DNA from: Sipunculus nudus
Taxonomy: Eukaryota; Annelida; Sipuncula; Golfingiida; Sipunculidae
DNA: 64,000 bases
Direction: 5' to 3'
Assembly (NCBI GenBank): GCA_026874595.1
Contig: CM049310.1
Span: 39,067,558-39,131,557, forward strand
In this document: one piece after another, positions 40,067 through 51,500 of the stretch
How positions within the stretch are numbered: position 1 is the first letter of the stretch
How the letters are laid out: each line of letters begins with the position of its first letter
Notes under the pieces: model-generated
Seen by the model: the letters and a program-made list of their open reading frames with translations, nothing else
What the model was told of the DNA's origin: nothing
Database searches by the model: none
Made by a program: the position numbers and the translations under genes

Positions 40067-42007
40067 TAGACGACCATAGGTCGAACGCTTGCCGGAAATC
40101 AGAAGTGAAACACAGACGGACAGACAGAACATATTGTCGGTTTTCTATTAATGGAATGACTCTCAGGGACATTGCTGAGAATATTTTGCCCGTAGAATGA
40201 CATATGAGACAAAAGAACAGGCAAGCAGACAAAGCTGACAACAAAAGACGAACAGACAGACATACTGACTTTGTGAGACAAGATTGACACCAGATGACAT
40301 AACCTGGTGATTGAGAAGATTCAAAGGAAGAAAATGAGTTATAATTTATGTAATTTAGATTTATAGTTTTGGAGGTATGGCGAATTAATGATATACTTGG
40401 GAGGTTCGACTGTAGTGCCCTCTAGCAAACATATTCCGAAGACGACAAATGCGTTTCGTATTATTAGTGTATGACATGAGATGTCCCAGTTTCAAAAGGA
40501 TTCCGTCAAAGCTGTGGCCTGTAGAATGCTATATGTAAGGCGTAAGAACCAGCAAGCAAGCGACTTTGAGGATAACGGACAAACAGATGGACACACTGAC
40601 AAAGTGACAGAAGATTGAAACCATATGCCTTAATCAGGTTATGGAGAAGACTCAAAGGAAGAAAATATGCTATAGCTTATGTAACTGAGGCTTTGGGTGT
40701 AGAGATATGGCCAATACAATGGTATGTGTGTGAGGGTCGTCTGCAGCGCCCACTAGTGGCCATATCAGGAAAATGAAAAATTTATTTTTAAAAATTAGTG
40801 TAAGACATAAGATGTAATAGTTTTAAAAGGATTCCGTCAAAACTGTGGCCTACAGAATGCTATATGTTAGACGCAAGAACCAACAAGCAGGCGAATTTGA
40901 TAACTGACAAACAGACGAAAACACTGACAAAGTGACTCAAGATTGAGTCCAGATGACTACTCCAGGTTATGGAGAAGACCCAAAGGAAGAAAAAAGCTAC
41001 AGTTTATGTTACTGAGGTTTATAGTTTTGGAGATATTGCAAAAGCATGATAAGTTGGGAGAGGTTCGAGTTCAGCGCCCCCTAGCGGCCATATCCGGAAA
41101 ATGAAAAATTGGTTTCGAGATTTTACTGTAAGACTTAAGATGTTATAGTTTCAAAAGGATTCTTTCAAAACGGTGGCCTGTAGAATGCTATATGTGAGAC
41201 GCAAGAGCAAGCAGGCGAATTTGAGTACAACTGACAAACAGACAGACACACTGACAAAGTGTCACAAAAGTGTGACCAGATGACTACACTAGGTTATGGA
41301 GAAGACCCAGAGAAAGAAAATAAGCTATAGTTTATGTAATTGAGGCTTATAATTTTGGAGATATGGCCAAAATATGATATATTCGGGAGGTTCGCATCCA
41401 GCGCCCCCTAGCAGCCCTATTCAAAAAATGAAAAAACGATTTCGAGATACTAGTGTAGGACTTATAATATGTCAGTTTCAAAAAGATTCCTGCAATAATG
41501 TGGCCTTTGGCGCAAGATGAATGAAATCTCGAAATATCTCTATTCACGAGATATTTTACGAGATACTGCAAGACTTGTAATAAAATCTTGTAGTGCTAGT
41601 TGAATGCTACCTGAGGCAAAAAACAAGATCACTCTAGCTGTAAAACTGACAAAGTTAGAAAAATAAGACCCCTTATTTTCGAATATCATGACTTTCCCCC
41701 AAAATTTGTAACCATGGTTACGGCAAATTTGAGTCAGCTACACACCAGATGACAGGCCTTGGAATGACGAATAAAATAAGCTATTGTTGAAGTAGATACG
41801 ACTAATAGTGACAAAGATATGAAGAAAAAACCGTTTTGAGAAGTTTTGACGACCTTGACCTTGACCTTTGACCTATTTTAACCAAAAACAATAGGGCACC
41901 TAGAAATTATGTTTTTCATCATCTCTGTAAGTTTCAAGGTGATTGTGGCAAAATTGTGGCCAGGAGAGTGCAGACAAACAAACAGACAGACAGACAAACA
42001 GACAGAC
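40067..42007. repeat. tandem repeat region with four ~329-bp units
   Basis: Opens with TAGACGACCATAGGTCG, which also starts each 2.37-kb unit downstream. Units marked by AGCGCCCCCTAGCGGCC or variants at 40414, 40745, 41074 and 41400 (spacing 331, 329, 326). Each contains GTTTCAAAAGGATTC, GTGGCCTGTAGAATGCTATA and GAGATATGGCC. Upstream of the four-TM gene on the minus strand, so it may be intronic to unlocated 5' exons. Confidence 0.85.
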
Positions 42008-42532
42008 TAGACGACCATAGGTCGGGACTTGCCGGAAGTAGAAATTAGAATGTCAAACTAACAGACAACAAACAGCAGAAAGGCAAAAAACATTTGGAAC
42101 AGGTCAAATGACCAACCCGTATTGTTTGGAAAACATAAGCACATCTTTATGTGGTTTTACTGATTTTCAAAAGTCGCAGACGAGTAGACAGACAAACAGA
42201 CAGACAGACAGAAAAAAAAACTCCAGGTGAAGGTCGTGTACTCATGCCATACAAAATTGAAAGCATGAATAAAATAAGCCACAGTCTATTCGAATAATTC
42301 TTCATACTTTGAATTTCATGAATTGTAACCTACATAAGGTCACTATGGTAAGGGAAGAATATGAAAGAGTAAAAAAGAGGATAAACGCATTAAATCTAGT
42401 TTCAGATGCTACAATCAAAGTTGTGACACAGTTTAGAGTTTTGGAGATATGGTACAATAATGATTACTACAGCGGCATCTGGTGGTTATTTTCCAAAATG
42501 ATAAAAGTAAGCTTCGCGAAATTTTATTAGTA

Positions 42533-42573
<41 letters not shown>

Positions 42574-44917
42574 GATGTATAATTTATATTTATCCCCTAC
42601 CCCTAATTGCAAACCGGATATCCGTCCCTGATTTGACACACCCAGCTGCAAATCGGGGATCCGTCCCTGATATTATAGTTGTGATTGTGCTTTCCAGCAA
42701 CACTATCTCTGCATTCCGTAACATTTCGGGGAGCCTCTCTCTTTGTTTTTTTTTTTAAGGGATTATCCTTTACAACAGGTCATTAAGCTCTCAATGCATT
42801 GAAATCCTCAAAGTGCGGCCATACAAAGAATGAAAAGAGGCCACCACCAAAAGCACAGGTGGGATCAATCCGGATTGTGTCTTTTCATGGACCATCGCAC
42901 ATCCATAGAACAAAGCTCCAACTGTCAAATGTAATGCCCCTGCCGACATTTACTATCACATACTGCCATTGCTTATGGTCATGGCAATTGGATGTACTTT
43001 TTTTATTTGAAGAAAAACGATGCAAGATTCGAAGAAACTTACAATATAATCATATAATGTGACCGAGAATGTTAGACGCTATCAAATGCTGAAAACTATA
43101 AGTCTTCCACATAAAAATAACACAATTATAGGCATTTCTTTGAATGGTCCCATGTTCTCGTTTGACAAGAAATGGTGCGAGATATGACAAGATATTCACT
43201 TTTATCACTTAAAACTGGTCAAATGATTCTTGAACAATAGAAAAATAAAATATCTAGCATGAAAATGACCGACATAAAGACATTTGTTTGAAATCTAAAA
43301 TATTCTCGTTTGGCGGGAGATGATACGAGATGTGGCGAGATTTGCAGTGTAATCATATCCAGCTTCTGAAATACTACCAAATGCTGAAAACTACTCCATT
43401 TTAGCATTAACCGTGATCAAGTTATAAGCATTTCTGTGAAATCTCGTAATTTCTCGTTTGGCAATAAACCGAGCGAGATTTGACAAGAATTGCAATGGAA
43501 TGGCTTAGAACCAAGAGAAAGCAGCCTTATGCTAAAAACTAGACCCTTAAAGCATAAATATTAACCGAGATAGAAGCCAAAAACTACATATTTTCAGATC
43601 TTCAAGTTGAACCCCAAAATTTGGTAACCATGGTAACGGCAGCACAAGGCTATATGTAGGAAGGAATAAGGCAATGATCCTAGTTTTAGATGCGACAAAG
43701 AAAATTGTTATATGCTTAATATTTTTTTAGATATTGCGAAAAAATGAAAAGTTGTAGTGTTTCCAGTACCACGCCCCCTGGTGGCTATTTTCGAAAAATG
43801 AAAAAACAATTTCGAGATAATACAGAAAAACAGAAAATATGTCACTTTTAGAACGTTAGCTGTAAAACTGCCACCTCAAAATCGTATTTAATGAAATCTC
43901 GAAAAATCTCGTTTGACGAAAAATGGCACGAGATTTTGCGAGACTTGCATTAATTTTCCATAGAGCATATTAAATGCTACACAATGCAAAAAACTAGACC
44001 TCTCTAACTTAAAAAATGAGAAATTTGGAGTGAAATTTTCGAATTTTCCGATTTTCCCCCAAAAATACGTTACCATGGTAACAATTGACCGGAAAAATTT
44101 GATAGCAATTGGAAAGCTAACATAAAGAGGAGTAAAATGAGCTACAGATTATGCGGCTACGATTATTATTGACGAAGATATGAAGAAAATAAAAATTTTA
44201 GGTTTTTCGGTGACCCTGACCTTGACCTTTCACTGATCATGACCAAAAACAATAGGCTCCGAGAAGAACCAATTTTACACTTAATGTAAAAGTTTCTGAG
44301 TGATTGCTTTAAAATTGTGGCTTGTAGCGCGCAGACATACAGACAGACAGACAGACAAACAAACAAACAAACAAACTAGACGACCATAGGTCGGGACTTG
44401 CCGGAAGTAGAAATTAGAAAGTCAAACTAACAGACAACAAACAGCAGAAAGGCAAAAAACATTTTGAACAGGTCAAATGACCAACCCCTATTGTTTGGAA
44501 AACATAAGCACATCTTTATGTGGTTTTACTGATTTTCAAAAGTCGCAGACGAGTAGACAGACAAACAGACGGACAGACAGAAAAAAAACTCCAGGTGAAG
44601 GTCGTGTACTCATGCCATACAAAATTGAAAGAATGAATAAAATAAGCCACAGTCTATTCGAATAATTCTTCATACTTTGAATTTCATGAATTGTAACCTA
44701 CATAAGGTCACTATGGTAAGGGAAGAATATGAAAGAGTAACCAAGAGGATAAACGCATTAAATCTAGTTTCAGATGCTACAATCAAAGTTGTGACACAGT
44801 TTATAGTTTTGGAGATATGGTACAATAATGATTACTGCAGCGGCATCTGGTGGTTATTTTCCAAAATGATAAAAGTAAGCTTCGCGAAATTTTATTAGTA
44901 TGTTATTATTATTATTA

Positions 44918-44968
<51 letters not shown>

Positions 44969-46743
44969 GATGTATAATTTATATTTATCCCCTACCCCTA
45001 ATTGCAAACCGGATATCCGTCCCTGATTTGACACACCCAACTGCAAATCGGGGATCCGTCCCTGATATTATAGTTGTGATTGTGCTTACCAGCAACACTA
45101 TCTCTGCATTCCGTAACATTTCGGGAAGCCTCTCTCTTTGTTTTTGTTTTTTTTTTAAAGGGATTAACCTTTAACAACAGGTCATTAAGCTCTCAATGCA
45201 TTGAAATCCTCAAAGTGCGGCCATACAAAGAATGAAAACAGGCCACCACCAAAAGCACAGGTGGGATCAATCCGGATTGTGTCTTTTCATGGACCATCGC
45301 ACATCCATAGAACAAAGCTCCAATTGTCAAATGTAATGCCCCTGCCGACATTTACTATCACATACTGCCATCGCTTATGGTCATGGCAATTGGGTGTACT
45401 GTTTTTATTTGAAGAAAAACGGTGCAAGATTTTAAGAAACTTACAATATAATCATATTATGTGACCGAGAATGTTAGACGCTGTCAAATGCTGAAAACTA
45501 TTAGTCTTCCACATAAAAATAACACAATTATAGGCGTTTCTTTGAATGGTCCCATGTTCTCGTTTGACAAGAAATGGTGCGAGATATGACGAGATATTCA
45601 CTTTTATCACTTAAAACTAGTCAAATGATTCTTGAACAATAGAAAAATAAAATATCTAGCATGAAAATGACCGAGATAAAGTCATTTGTTTGATATCTAA
45701 AATATTCTCGTTTGGCGGGAGATGATACGAGATGAGGCGAGATTTGCAATGTATTCATGTCCAGCTTCTGAAATAGTACCAAATCCTGAAAACTACTCCA
45801 TTTTAGCATTAACCATGATAAAGTTATAAGCATTTCTGTGAAATCTCGTAATTTCTCGTTTGGCAATAAACCGAGCGAGATTTGACGAGACTTGCAATTG
45901 AATGGCTCAGAACCAAGAGAAAGCAGCCTTATGCTAAAAACTAGACCCTTAAGGCATAAATATTAACCGAGATAGAAGCCAAAAACTACATATTTTCAGA
46001 TCGTCAAGTTTAACCCCAAAATTTGGTAACCATGGTAACGGCAGCACAAGGCTATATGTAGGAAGGAATAAGGCAATGATCCTAGTTTTAGATGCGACAA
46101 AGAAAATTGTTATATGCCTAAAATGTTTTTAGATATTGCGGAAAAAAGAAAAGTTGTAGTGTTTCCGGTACCACGCCCCCTGGTGGCTATTTTCGAAAAA
46201 TGAAAAAACAAGTTCGAGATAATACAGAAAAACAGAAAATATGTCACTTTCAGAACGTTAGCTGTAAAACTGCCACCTCAAAAACGTATTTAATGAAATC
46301 TCGAAAAATCTCGTTTGAACGAAAAATGGCACGAGATTTTGCGAGACTTGCATTAATTTTCCATAGAGCATATTAAATGCTACACAATGCAAAAAACTGG
46401 ACCTCTCTAACTTAAAAAATGAGAAATTTGGAGTGAAATTTTTGAATTTTCAGATTTTCCCCCAAAAATACGTAACCATGGTAACAATTGACCAGAAAAA
46501 TTTGATAGCAATTGGAAAGCTAACATAAAGAGGAGTAAAATTAGCTACTGATTATGCGGCTACGATTATTATTGACGAAGATATGAAGAAAATAAAAAAT
46601 TTAGGTGTTTTGGTGACACTGACCTTGACCTTTGACCGATCATGACCAAATACAATAGGCTCCGAGGAGAACAGATCTTACACTATATCTATAAGTTTCA
46701 GAGCGATCGGTGAAAAATTGTGGCCTGTAGAGCACAGACAGAC
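42008..46743. repeat. 2,369-bp tandem duplication
   Basis: Unit 1 is 42008-44376 and unit 2 is 44377-46743, both opening TAGACGACCATAGGTCGGGA. Lines align throughout with scattered substitutions; the main length change is a TTA microsatellite (42538-42571 against 44902-44967). Inside each unit are sub-repeats with CTCGTTTGACGAGAAATGG-like phrases and CTCF-like motifs (43769 and 46171; 42471 and 44839). Short open frames recur in both units (42309/44677 and 42799/45201), which follows from duplication and is not evidence of coding. Each unit ends in a GACA run. Confidence 0.9.
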
Positions 46744-47045
46744 AGACAGACAAACAGACAAACAGACAAACAGACAAACAGACAAACAAACATACGCGAG
46801 TGATCAACATACTTGCCGAATCTTTGATTCCGGCAAGTAACAAACATACGGAACTGACCAACATACTTGCCGAAATCTTTGATTCCGGCAAGTAACAAAC
46901 AGACATACGCAACAAACAAACAGACAAACAGACAAACAAACATACGCGAGTGATCAACATACTTGCCGAATCTTTGATTCCGGCAAGTAACAAACATACG
47001 GAACTGACCAATATGCTTGCCGAAATCTTTGATTCCGGCAAGCAA
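46740..47045. repeat. GACA/CAAA minisatellite with four hairpin units
   Basis: GACAGACAAACAGACAAAC runs alternate with four near-perfect inverted repeats of 26-27 bp, each CTTGCCG...CGGCAAG with an inner AATC/GATT, at 46812, 46866, 46962 and 47016. The 46785-46895 block is repeated at 46935-47045 (offset 150). Cys/Val/Phe-rich open frames here are translations of the repeat. Confidence 0.9.
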
Positions 47046-47648
47046 TAAAGATCAATTACGGTTTCAGTCTGTTCTGATATTCAGACAGAGCCAAAGAATT
47101 ATTAATGTTCATCAGACGACCAAGTATCTAATGGTAATTCAGTATGTTTGTAGAGCCTAAATGTACTCTCACAAATTAGCTCTAAATTGGTTTCTATGAT
47201 GAGGCAGGCAGATTATATTTATACGAGTTTGGAAATAGCACTGTAGGTCAGTCTATAACTGGATGTATGTCAGGTCAGACTTGGGATTTTCCAGATTACT
47301 TTCATCCAATAAAATCTGGCAAAATTTATAAAGTCAACTTACAACTCTGATGTAATTTTGACCTACTCTGAGTCATCCAATAAGGTTTAGCTTATATGAC
47401 AAAATGCAGAAATATGGATATGTACGTCTCATGTGTCACGTGAAAGCTCTGTAACAAAACTATCTGTAGTGCGCGCTTTGAGAGAGGCTGGGCGGCTCTC
47501 TCAGAGAGAGAGAGACTGTCCAAGATCGCTTGCTATTGAATAAAGACTTCTATCATCAAACTGGTCTTGGAACATTGTCTGCCACGCGCATCTGTATGTG
47601 ATACAGGTGGGGACATCCCCAACCCCACCTCTGTATCAAATATATATA
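47046..47648. other. non-coding stretch, possible LTR remnant
   Basis: No coding exon supported. An AATAAA (47539-47544) after GAGAGAGAGACTGTCCAAG, followed by a GTGGGGACATCCCC inverted repeat at about 47607, resembles the 3' part of an LTR and its junction, but no matching start or partner was found. On the minus strand a GTAAGT follows ATCAGAGTT near 47345, a possible donor of an upstream exon of the four-TM gene. Both ideas are weak. Confidence 0.25.
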
Positions 47649-48495
47649 CAGTGAAACCTTGTTGTATCGAACTCAGTTAAGTTGAATTCCTGCATGTGTT
47701 GAAGTCAGATGTGGGGTCCCTGCAAAAAAAAAACGGTTAAAAACTTACTAATTTTACTCTGCTTGTGTCAAAGTCAGATGTGTCGAGGTGTTTTGTTGGT
47801 CCCCAGCCAATATTTCTATTGCTCAACTCGAAGTCATGTTTGGATAACAGTTGTGCACCGCCCGTCAATCATGATTGGGCGGTGATGACCAGCTATTATT
47901 AATTAATACAGACAAGGTTCTCACTCATCAAGTGTGATGGGTCTGTCGCTCGACTCGAGGTCATGCCGCTTTAATGTTTTGACAACAGTTGTGCACGGTC
48001 CAACAACCATACCTACAACCACGATGACCAGTTACATAAATTTATACCAGCAAGGATCTTACTCAACAAGCGTGATGGCTTACGTACCTAGTCTGTTGTT
48101 TACCTATTTGAGCAATTAGTCACTTTTGATCATGCCTTTCTTCTCTCGCTGACAAAGCATTAATGAGAAGTTATTGATAAACAGGGTTGGGTGGGTAATA
48201 CCCAGGCGGCAGGGTTGGCAAACTTCCGGGAAGAAAGGTATTTCTTCCCTTCCCAGGGAAGAAAAGGAAGTTTCTGGGAAGAAAAGGAAGTTTCTGGGAA
48301 GAAAAGGAAGTTAGGGAAGAAACTAATGACTTTTGTCCACATGTTCCCACAAACCTTTATTAATAATATATAACATAGCTAAACATGCAGATATAACAGA
48401 GCCACAGAATAATGTATCTGTTGTTCAATATGTACACATTGTTATTCATATATAAACACTCAATCTAGACTAATATTTTATACAGAACACTGAAT

Positions 48496-50205
48496 TCAAT
48501 AGTCCAAAACATGGCTTCCACGCAGCATCCTGTATGCAAACACAAGCTTATTTGTACGCTCCACACCAAGTCTGTTTCGAAGTTTTGACTGGACCATACC
48601 CATGGTTGAGAACACGCGTTCAATGGATGCAGAGGATGCACATGCTGTGTGGAGATTCACTGCTAACTCGGCAAATCCTGCAGGTAGAGTAGGGCTGGCT
48701 TTCTTGATTCCCCTCCACCAAGTTACGGCAGGCAGTGATGTGGCAGAGAAGTAGAATGCTGGATATGGTGGGGACTTCGTCTGAAAGCTGATTGCAGCTG
48801 CGATGTACTCTGGGTTACGCTTTGCCAACCAGTCCATAACTTGCTGCTGCTGTCCAGTAGTGAGTCGCTGACCTTGGTATGTTGGATGTAGTAGGTGAGC
48901 TGCCAGTAGACATGGCTGGACTGCTTGGTTGAATCTCTTGGAGACAGCAGCCCTGTGGCCCTGGAGTTCTGGATGATCCAGTAGGTCCAGCCAAACCTCA
49001 CACGCTTGGGCAAGACCAGTGTTGTCACGTTGGCAGATGTCAAGAGCATTAGCGATAGGCTTGAGCTGATCTCGTAGATCCCTGGCTTGACAGAAGAGAT
49101 TGTGATCATTGACCTTGGTAATAATGCTTCGATCAATGTCACATTCGTGGTCCTGGGTGATAAGTACCATGAATGCTCGGTTGGTCAGGTAGGTGTCCAC
49201 TGTGTGAAGCTGACTTTTCCAGCGGGTGTCACCAGGAAGCTGCGGTCTAACACTACCTGTGTGCTCCTTCAACCAGGCTGATGGATGATGATGATTACGG
49301 TAGTACTTGTTTATCTCTACAATGTGTTTGATGACAGCAGTAGGAGTCAAATCAGCACCAAGTAAGTTCAACCAGTGAGCTGAGCAACCGTAGACATTCA
49401 ATTCTGGATCGTCTTTTTGAAGGGCATCCCTCATCCTCTCCATGTTCTTTGCGTTGTCTGTAACTATATTTTTTACAACACAACCAAAGCGCTGTTCAGC
49501 ATTCTTTATGCTCTGTTGACATAAGTTCTTACAGTTTTCAGCAGTTTTTGGAAGATCACCAGTTTCAATACCATCCAGAAAGTAGGTTTTAGAGTCTGTC
49601 TGTAAGCATGTTGCAACCACAGGGTCATTATGTATATTGGACCATCCATCTTCCACGAGGGTAACCACCTGGTCCTGCAGGTCCTTCCTCATTTCGTTCT
49701 CCAGTTCCGTGCAGACTTGATCCAGAAGTTTTCCTGCCAGTGTCTTCCTGGTTGGCGGTGCATACCCTGGTCGTAGAGTCTCTAACAATGCCAGGAAGGA
49801 TGGATGTTCCACAACTGAGAAGGGAACATTACAGGCGAAGAAAAATCTGGCTAGGTTCTGGTCAATCTTGTTCTTTGAACTCTCTGATGTGCGCAACACA
49901 TGAGCATCAAGGCCGCCTTGTGATATCTTCTTGGCAGGTGGTTGTTCGCAGACATCTTCGGAAATCAGTGGGCGCTTATTTCCCACGGGTCCTGTAACAC
50001 TTGGCTTGCTGGTACACTTCTTATAGTGATTCTCCATTCTGCATGCTTTAGGCAGCTGTTTACTTTTGCGGTAGTTGCATTCAACCATCATTTTTCCATC
50101 TGTCTGGACTTCTGTGTAGTGAGCCCATACTGGCTTCCTATTCCTGCCACCCTTGTACATTATAAAATCATCAAACTGACCAACTGAGTACAGTGACACT
50201 GACAC
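48496..50205 (-). CDS. hAT-family transposase (BED finger, DUF659-type)
   Basis: Single uninterrupted 569-aa frame. hAT transposases cut and paste elements with short inverted ends, making 8-bp duplications. Residues ~20-65 look like a BED zinc finger: aromatic W27, C43, H60 and C64 are present, but the second Cys of the usual CX2C is Arg46. An RNase-H-like core follows: D186 in LVEDGWSN, D250 in NIVTDNAKN, then the CX2H motif C274-H277 in GCSAHWLNLL. TRWKSQL lies at 327-333, and the C-terminal dimerisation region ASSASIERVFSTMG contains the likely third catalytic residue E529, followed by KLRNRLGVERTNKL. About 300 bp separate the stop from the left end and 800 bp the start from the right end. 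No frameshift or stop: possibly still able to make protein. The degenerate BED finger is the only oddity. Confidence 0.93.
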   Translation of the reverse strand: MSVSLYSVGQFDDFIMYKGGRNRKPVWAHYTEVQTDGKMMVECNYRKSKQLPKACRMENHYKKCTSKPSVTGPVGNKRPLISEDVCEQPPAKKISQGGLDAHVLRTSESSKNKIDQNLARFFFACNVPFSVVEHPSFLALLETLRPGYAPPTRKTLAGKLLDQVCTELENEMRKDLQDQVVTLVEDGWSNIHNDPVVATCLQTDSKTYFLDGIETGDLPKTAENCKNLCQQSIKNAEQRFGCVVKNIVTDNAKNMERMRDALQKDDPELNVYGCSAHWLNLLGADLTPTAVIKHIVEINKYYRNHHHPSAWLKEHTGSVRPQLPGDTRWKSQLHTVDTYLTNRAFMVLITQDHECDIDRSIITKVNDHNLFCQARDLRDQLKPIANALDICQRDNTGLAQACEVWLDLLDHPELQGHRAAVSKRFNQAVQPCLLAAHLLHPTYQGQRLTTGQQQQVMDWLAKRNPEYIAAAISFQTKSPPYPAFYFSATSLPAVTWWRGIKKASPTLPAGFAELAVNLHTACASSASIERVFSTMGMVQSKLRNRLGVERTNKLVFAYRMLRGSHVLDY

Positions 50206-50390
50206 TTTATCTCACTCATCCAGACTGAGGCAGATCAGTTATGTCAATGTTTTATATGGTCAGGTTATATCAGCCCTCCTCTAGACCAGTAACTAAGTAA
50301 TCTACTCATTAGTGAGCAGTTACTCAAAATGAACTCAGCTTGAGCTCATCTTAATTACTCAACTGGAAAACCAACCCCACAGTGCAGGCA

Positions 50391-50700
50391 CCACTGGAGT
50401 GTGAGTTGATGTTGAGTTCATCCTAATTACTCAGCTCAACTGTCCAAGCCAAACTCCACCCCTGCAGGGTATGTACTCATGTTGAGTTCATCCTAATTAT
50501 TCACCCAAACACCAGCTCAAGTCCACTGGAGTGTGAGTTGATGTTGAGTTCATCCTTATTACTCAGCTCAACTGTCCAAGCCAAACTCCACCCCTGCAGG
50601 GTATGTACTCATGTTGAGTTCATCCTAATTATTCAGCCAAACACCAGCTCAACTCTACAAGCCAAACTCCATCCCTGCAGTGTATGTACTCATCTTAATC
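50391..50700. repeat. 132-bp subterminal repeat inside the inner hAT
   Basis: CCACTGGAGTGTGAGTTGAT occurs at 50391 and 50523, each followed by GTTGAGTTCATCCTAATTAC-type phrases, giving a 132-bp tandem of about two copies plus part copies. It lies between the transposase start and the right end, where hAT elements often have subterminal repeats that bind the transposase (inference). Confidence 0.8.
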
Positions 50701-51339
50701 ACTCAGCAGAAGCCAAGCCTTCAGCACCAGCAACAACAACTCGGCTAAAGACTATACCATCCAGCCCCATCACTCAAATCACATAACAATCACCTACTAA
50801 GGGTCTGTTTGCAAGCTTTTTTATATAACAAAAGTTGTCTCTCTGATTTGCACAAATATGATATGCCAAAATGTCACTTGAACAACGTGAATGACAGGTA
50901 TGTTGTAAATCTATTTCTTCCCTGGGAAGAAATGGTGGGAAGAAAGTATTTCTTCCCTTCCGGGAAGAAAGTATTTCTTCCCTTCCCTTCCCTCCGGGAA
51001 GATTGTGCCAACCCTGCCAGGCAGGTAAACCCGGGCGGGTAAAACCCCTTATTGCCCGGGCGGCAATAAGCCTTAAAACCCACTTACGGGTTTTAATGGG
51101 CAATATGATATGGGCTTTTCTAGAAGCATTCTTTTCAATCTCAGAATCGCTGCATAAAATTCATATAATCAAATAAAGAGGATAAAACTACAGTGATTGT
51201 CCATGAAGTAAGTTTAATACCAATAGATGAGCAACATCATAGATATTAATGAAGAAAAACACAAGTAAGAAATTTTGTCATGCACCAATGCTATTATGAT
51301 ACATCATGCATCATGTTCAAACTGTTTTATACAAACTGC

Positions 51340-51500
51340 TACCAGCCCAGTTCAGAATGTCCACAAAAAGCATGATAGCAGGTCACAAGTCTATTGCGAA
51401 TCTTGTTTTGTATGTAGCCAAAGTTAGAGAATACACATTCCACAGCAGCAGATCTTGCTGGCATACAGAGAAGATTGGATGCATATATGACACTGGCACT
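51340..51500 (-). pseudogene. remnant of hAT transposase C-terminus
   Basis: Minus-strand translation gives SNLLCMPARSAAVECVFSNF followed by GYIQNKIRNRL, matching the hAT dimerisation motif (compare ASSASIERVFSTMG and KLRNRL in the intact transposase next door). It belongs to the middle hAT element and is cut off on both sides. Confidence 0.75.

Larger units (their letters stand above)
48210..51016 (-). mobile_element. hAT element with intact transposase, innermost of the nest
   Basis: Starts CAGGGTTGGCA (48210) and ends TGCCAACCCTG (51016), a perfect 11-bp inverted terminus, with further subterminal GGGAAGAAA motifs on both sides. Flanks CCAGGCGG (48202-48209) and CCAGGCAG (51017-51024) are an 8-bp target duplication with one mismatch. 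Length 2,807 bp, with one intact minus-strand transposase frame. The terminal nonamer CAGGGTTGG is shared with the surrounding hAT, so the two families are related. Confidence 0.9.

Noticed and set aside
42309-45464. Frames conserved between 42309/44677 and 42799/45201
   Set aside because: Conservation follows from the 2,369-bp tandem duplication; no codon bias or domain.
46640-47045. Cys/Val/Phe-rich minus-strand frames of 115-133 codons
   Set aside because: They are translations of GACA and CAAA runs (VCLFVCLSVC), with no start context or domain.
47264-47605. Possible solo LTR (TGTAT...ATACA with AATAAA)
   Set aside because: Termini are only 5 bp, no target duplication and no partner; kept only as a weak note.
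49087-50187. Plus-strand frames opposite the hAT transposase
   Set aside because: Antisense shadows of a well-supported transposase frame.
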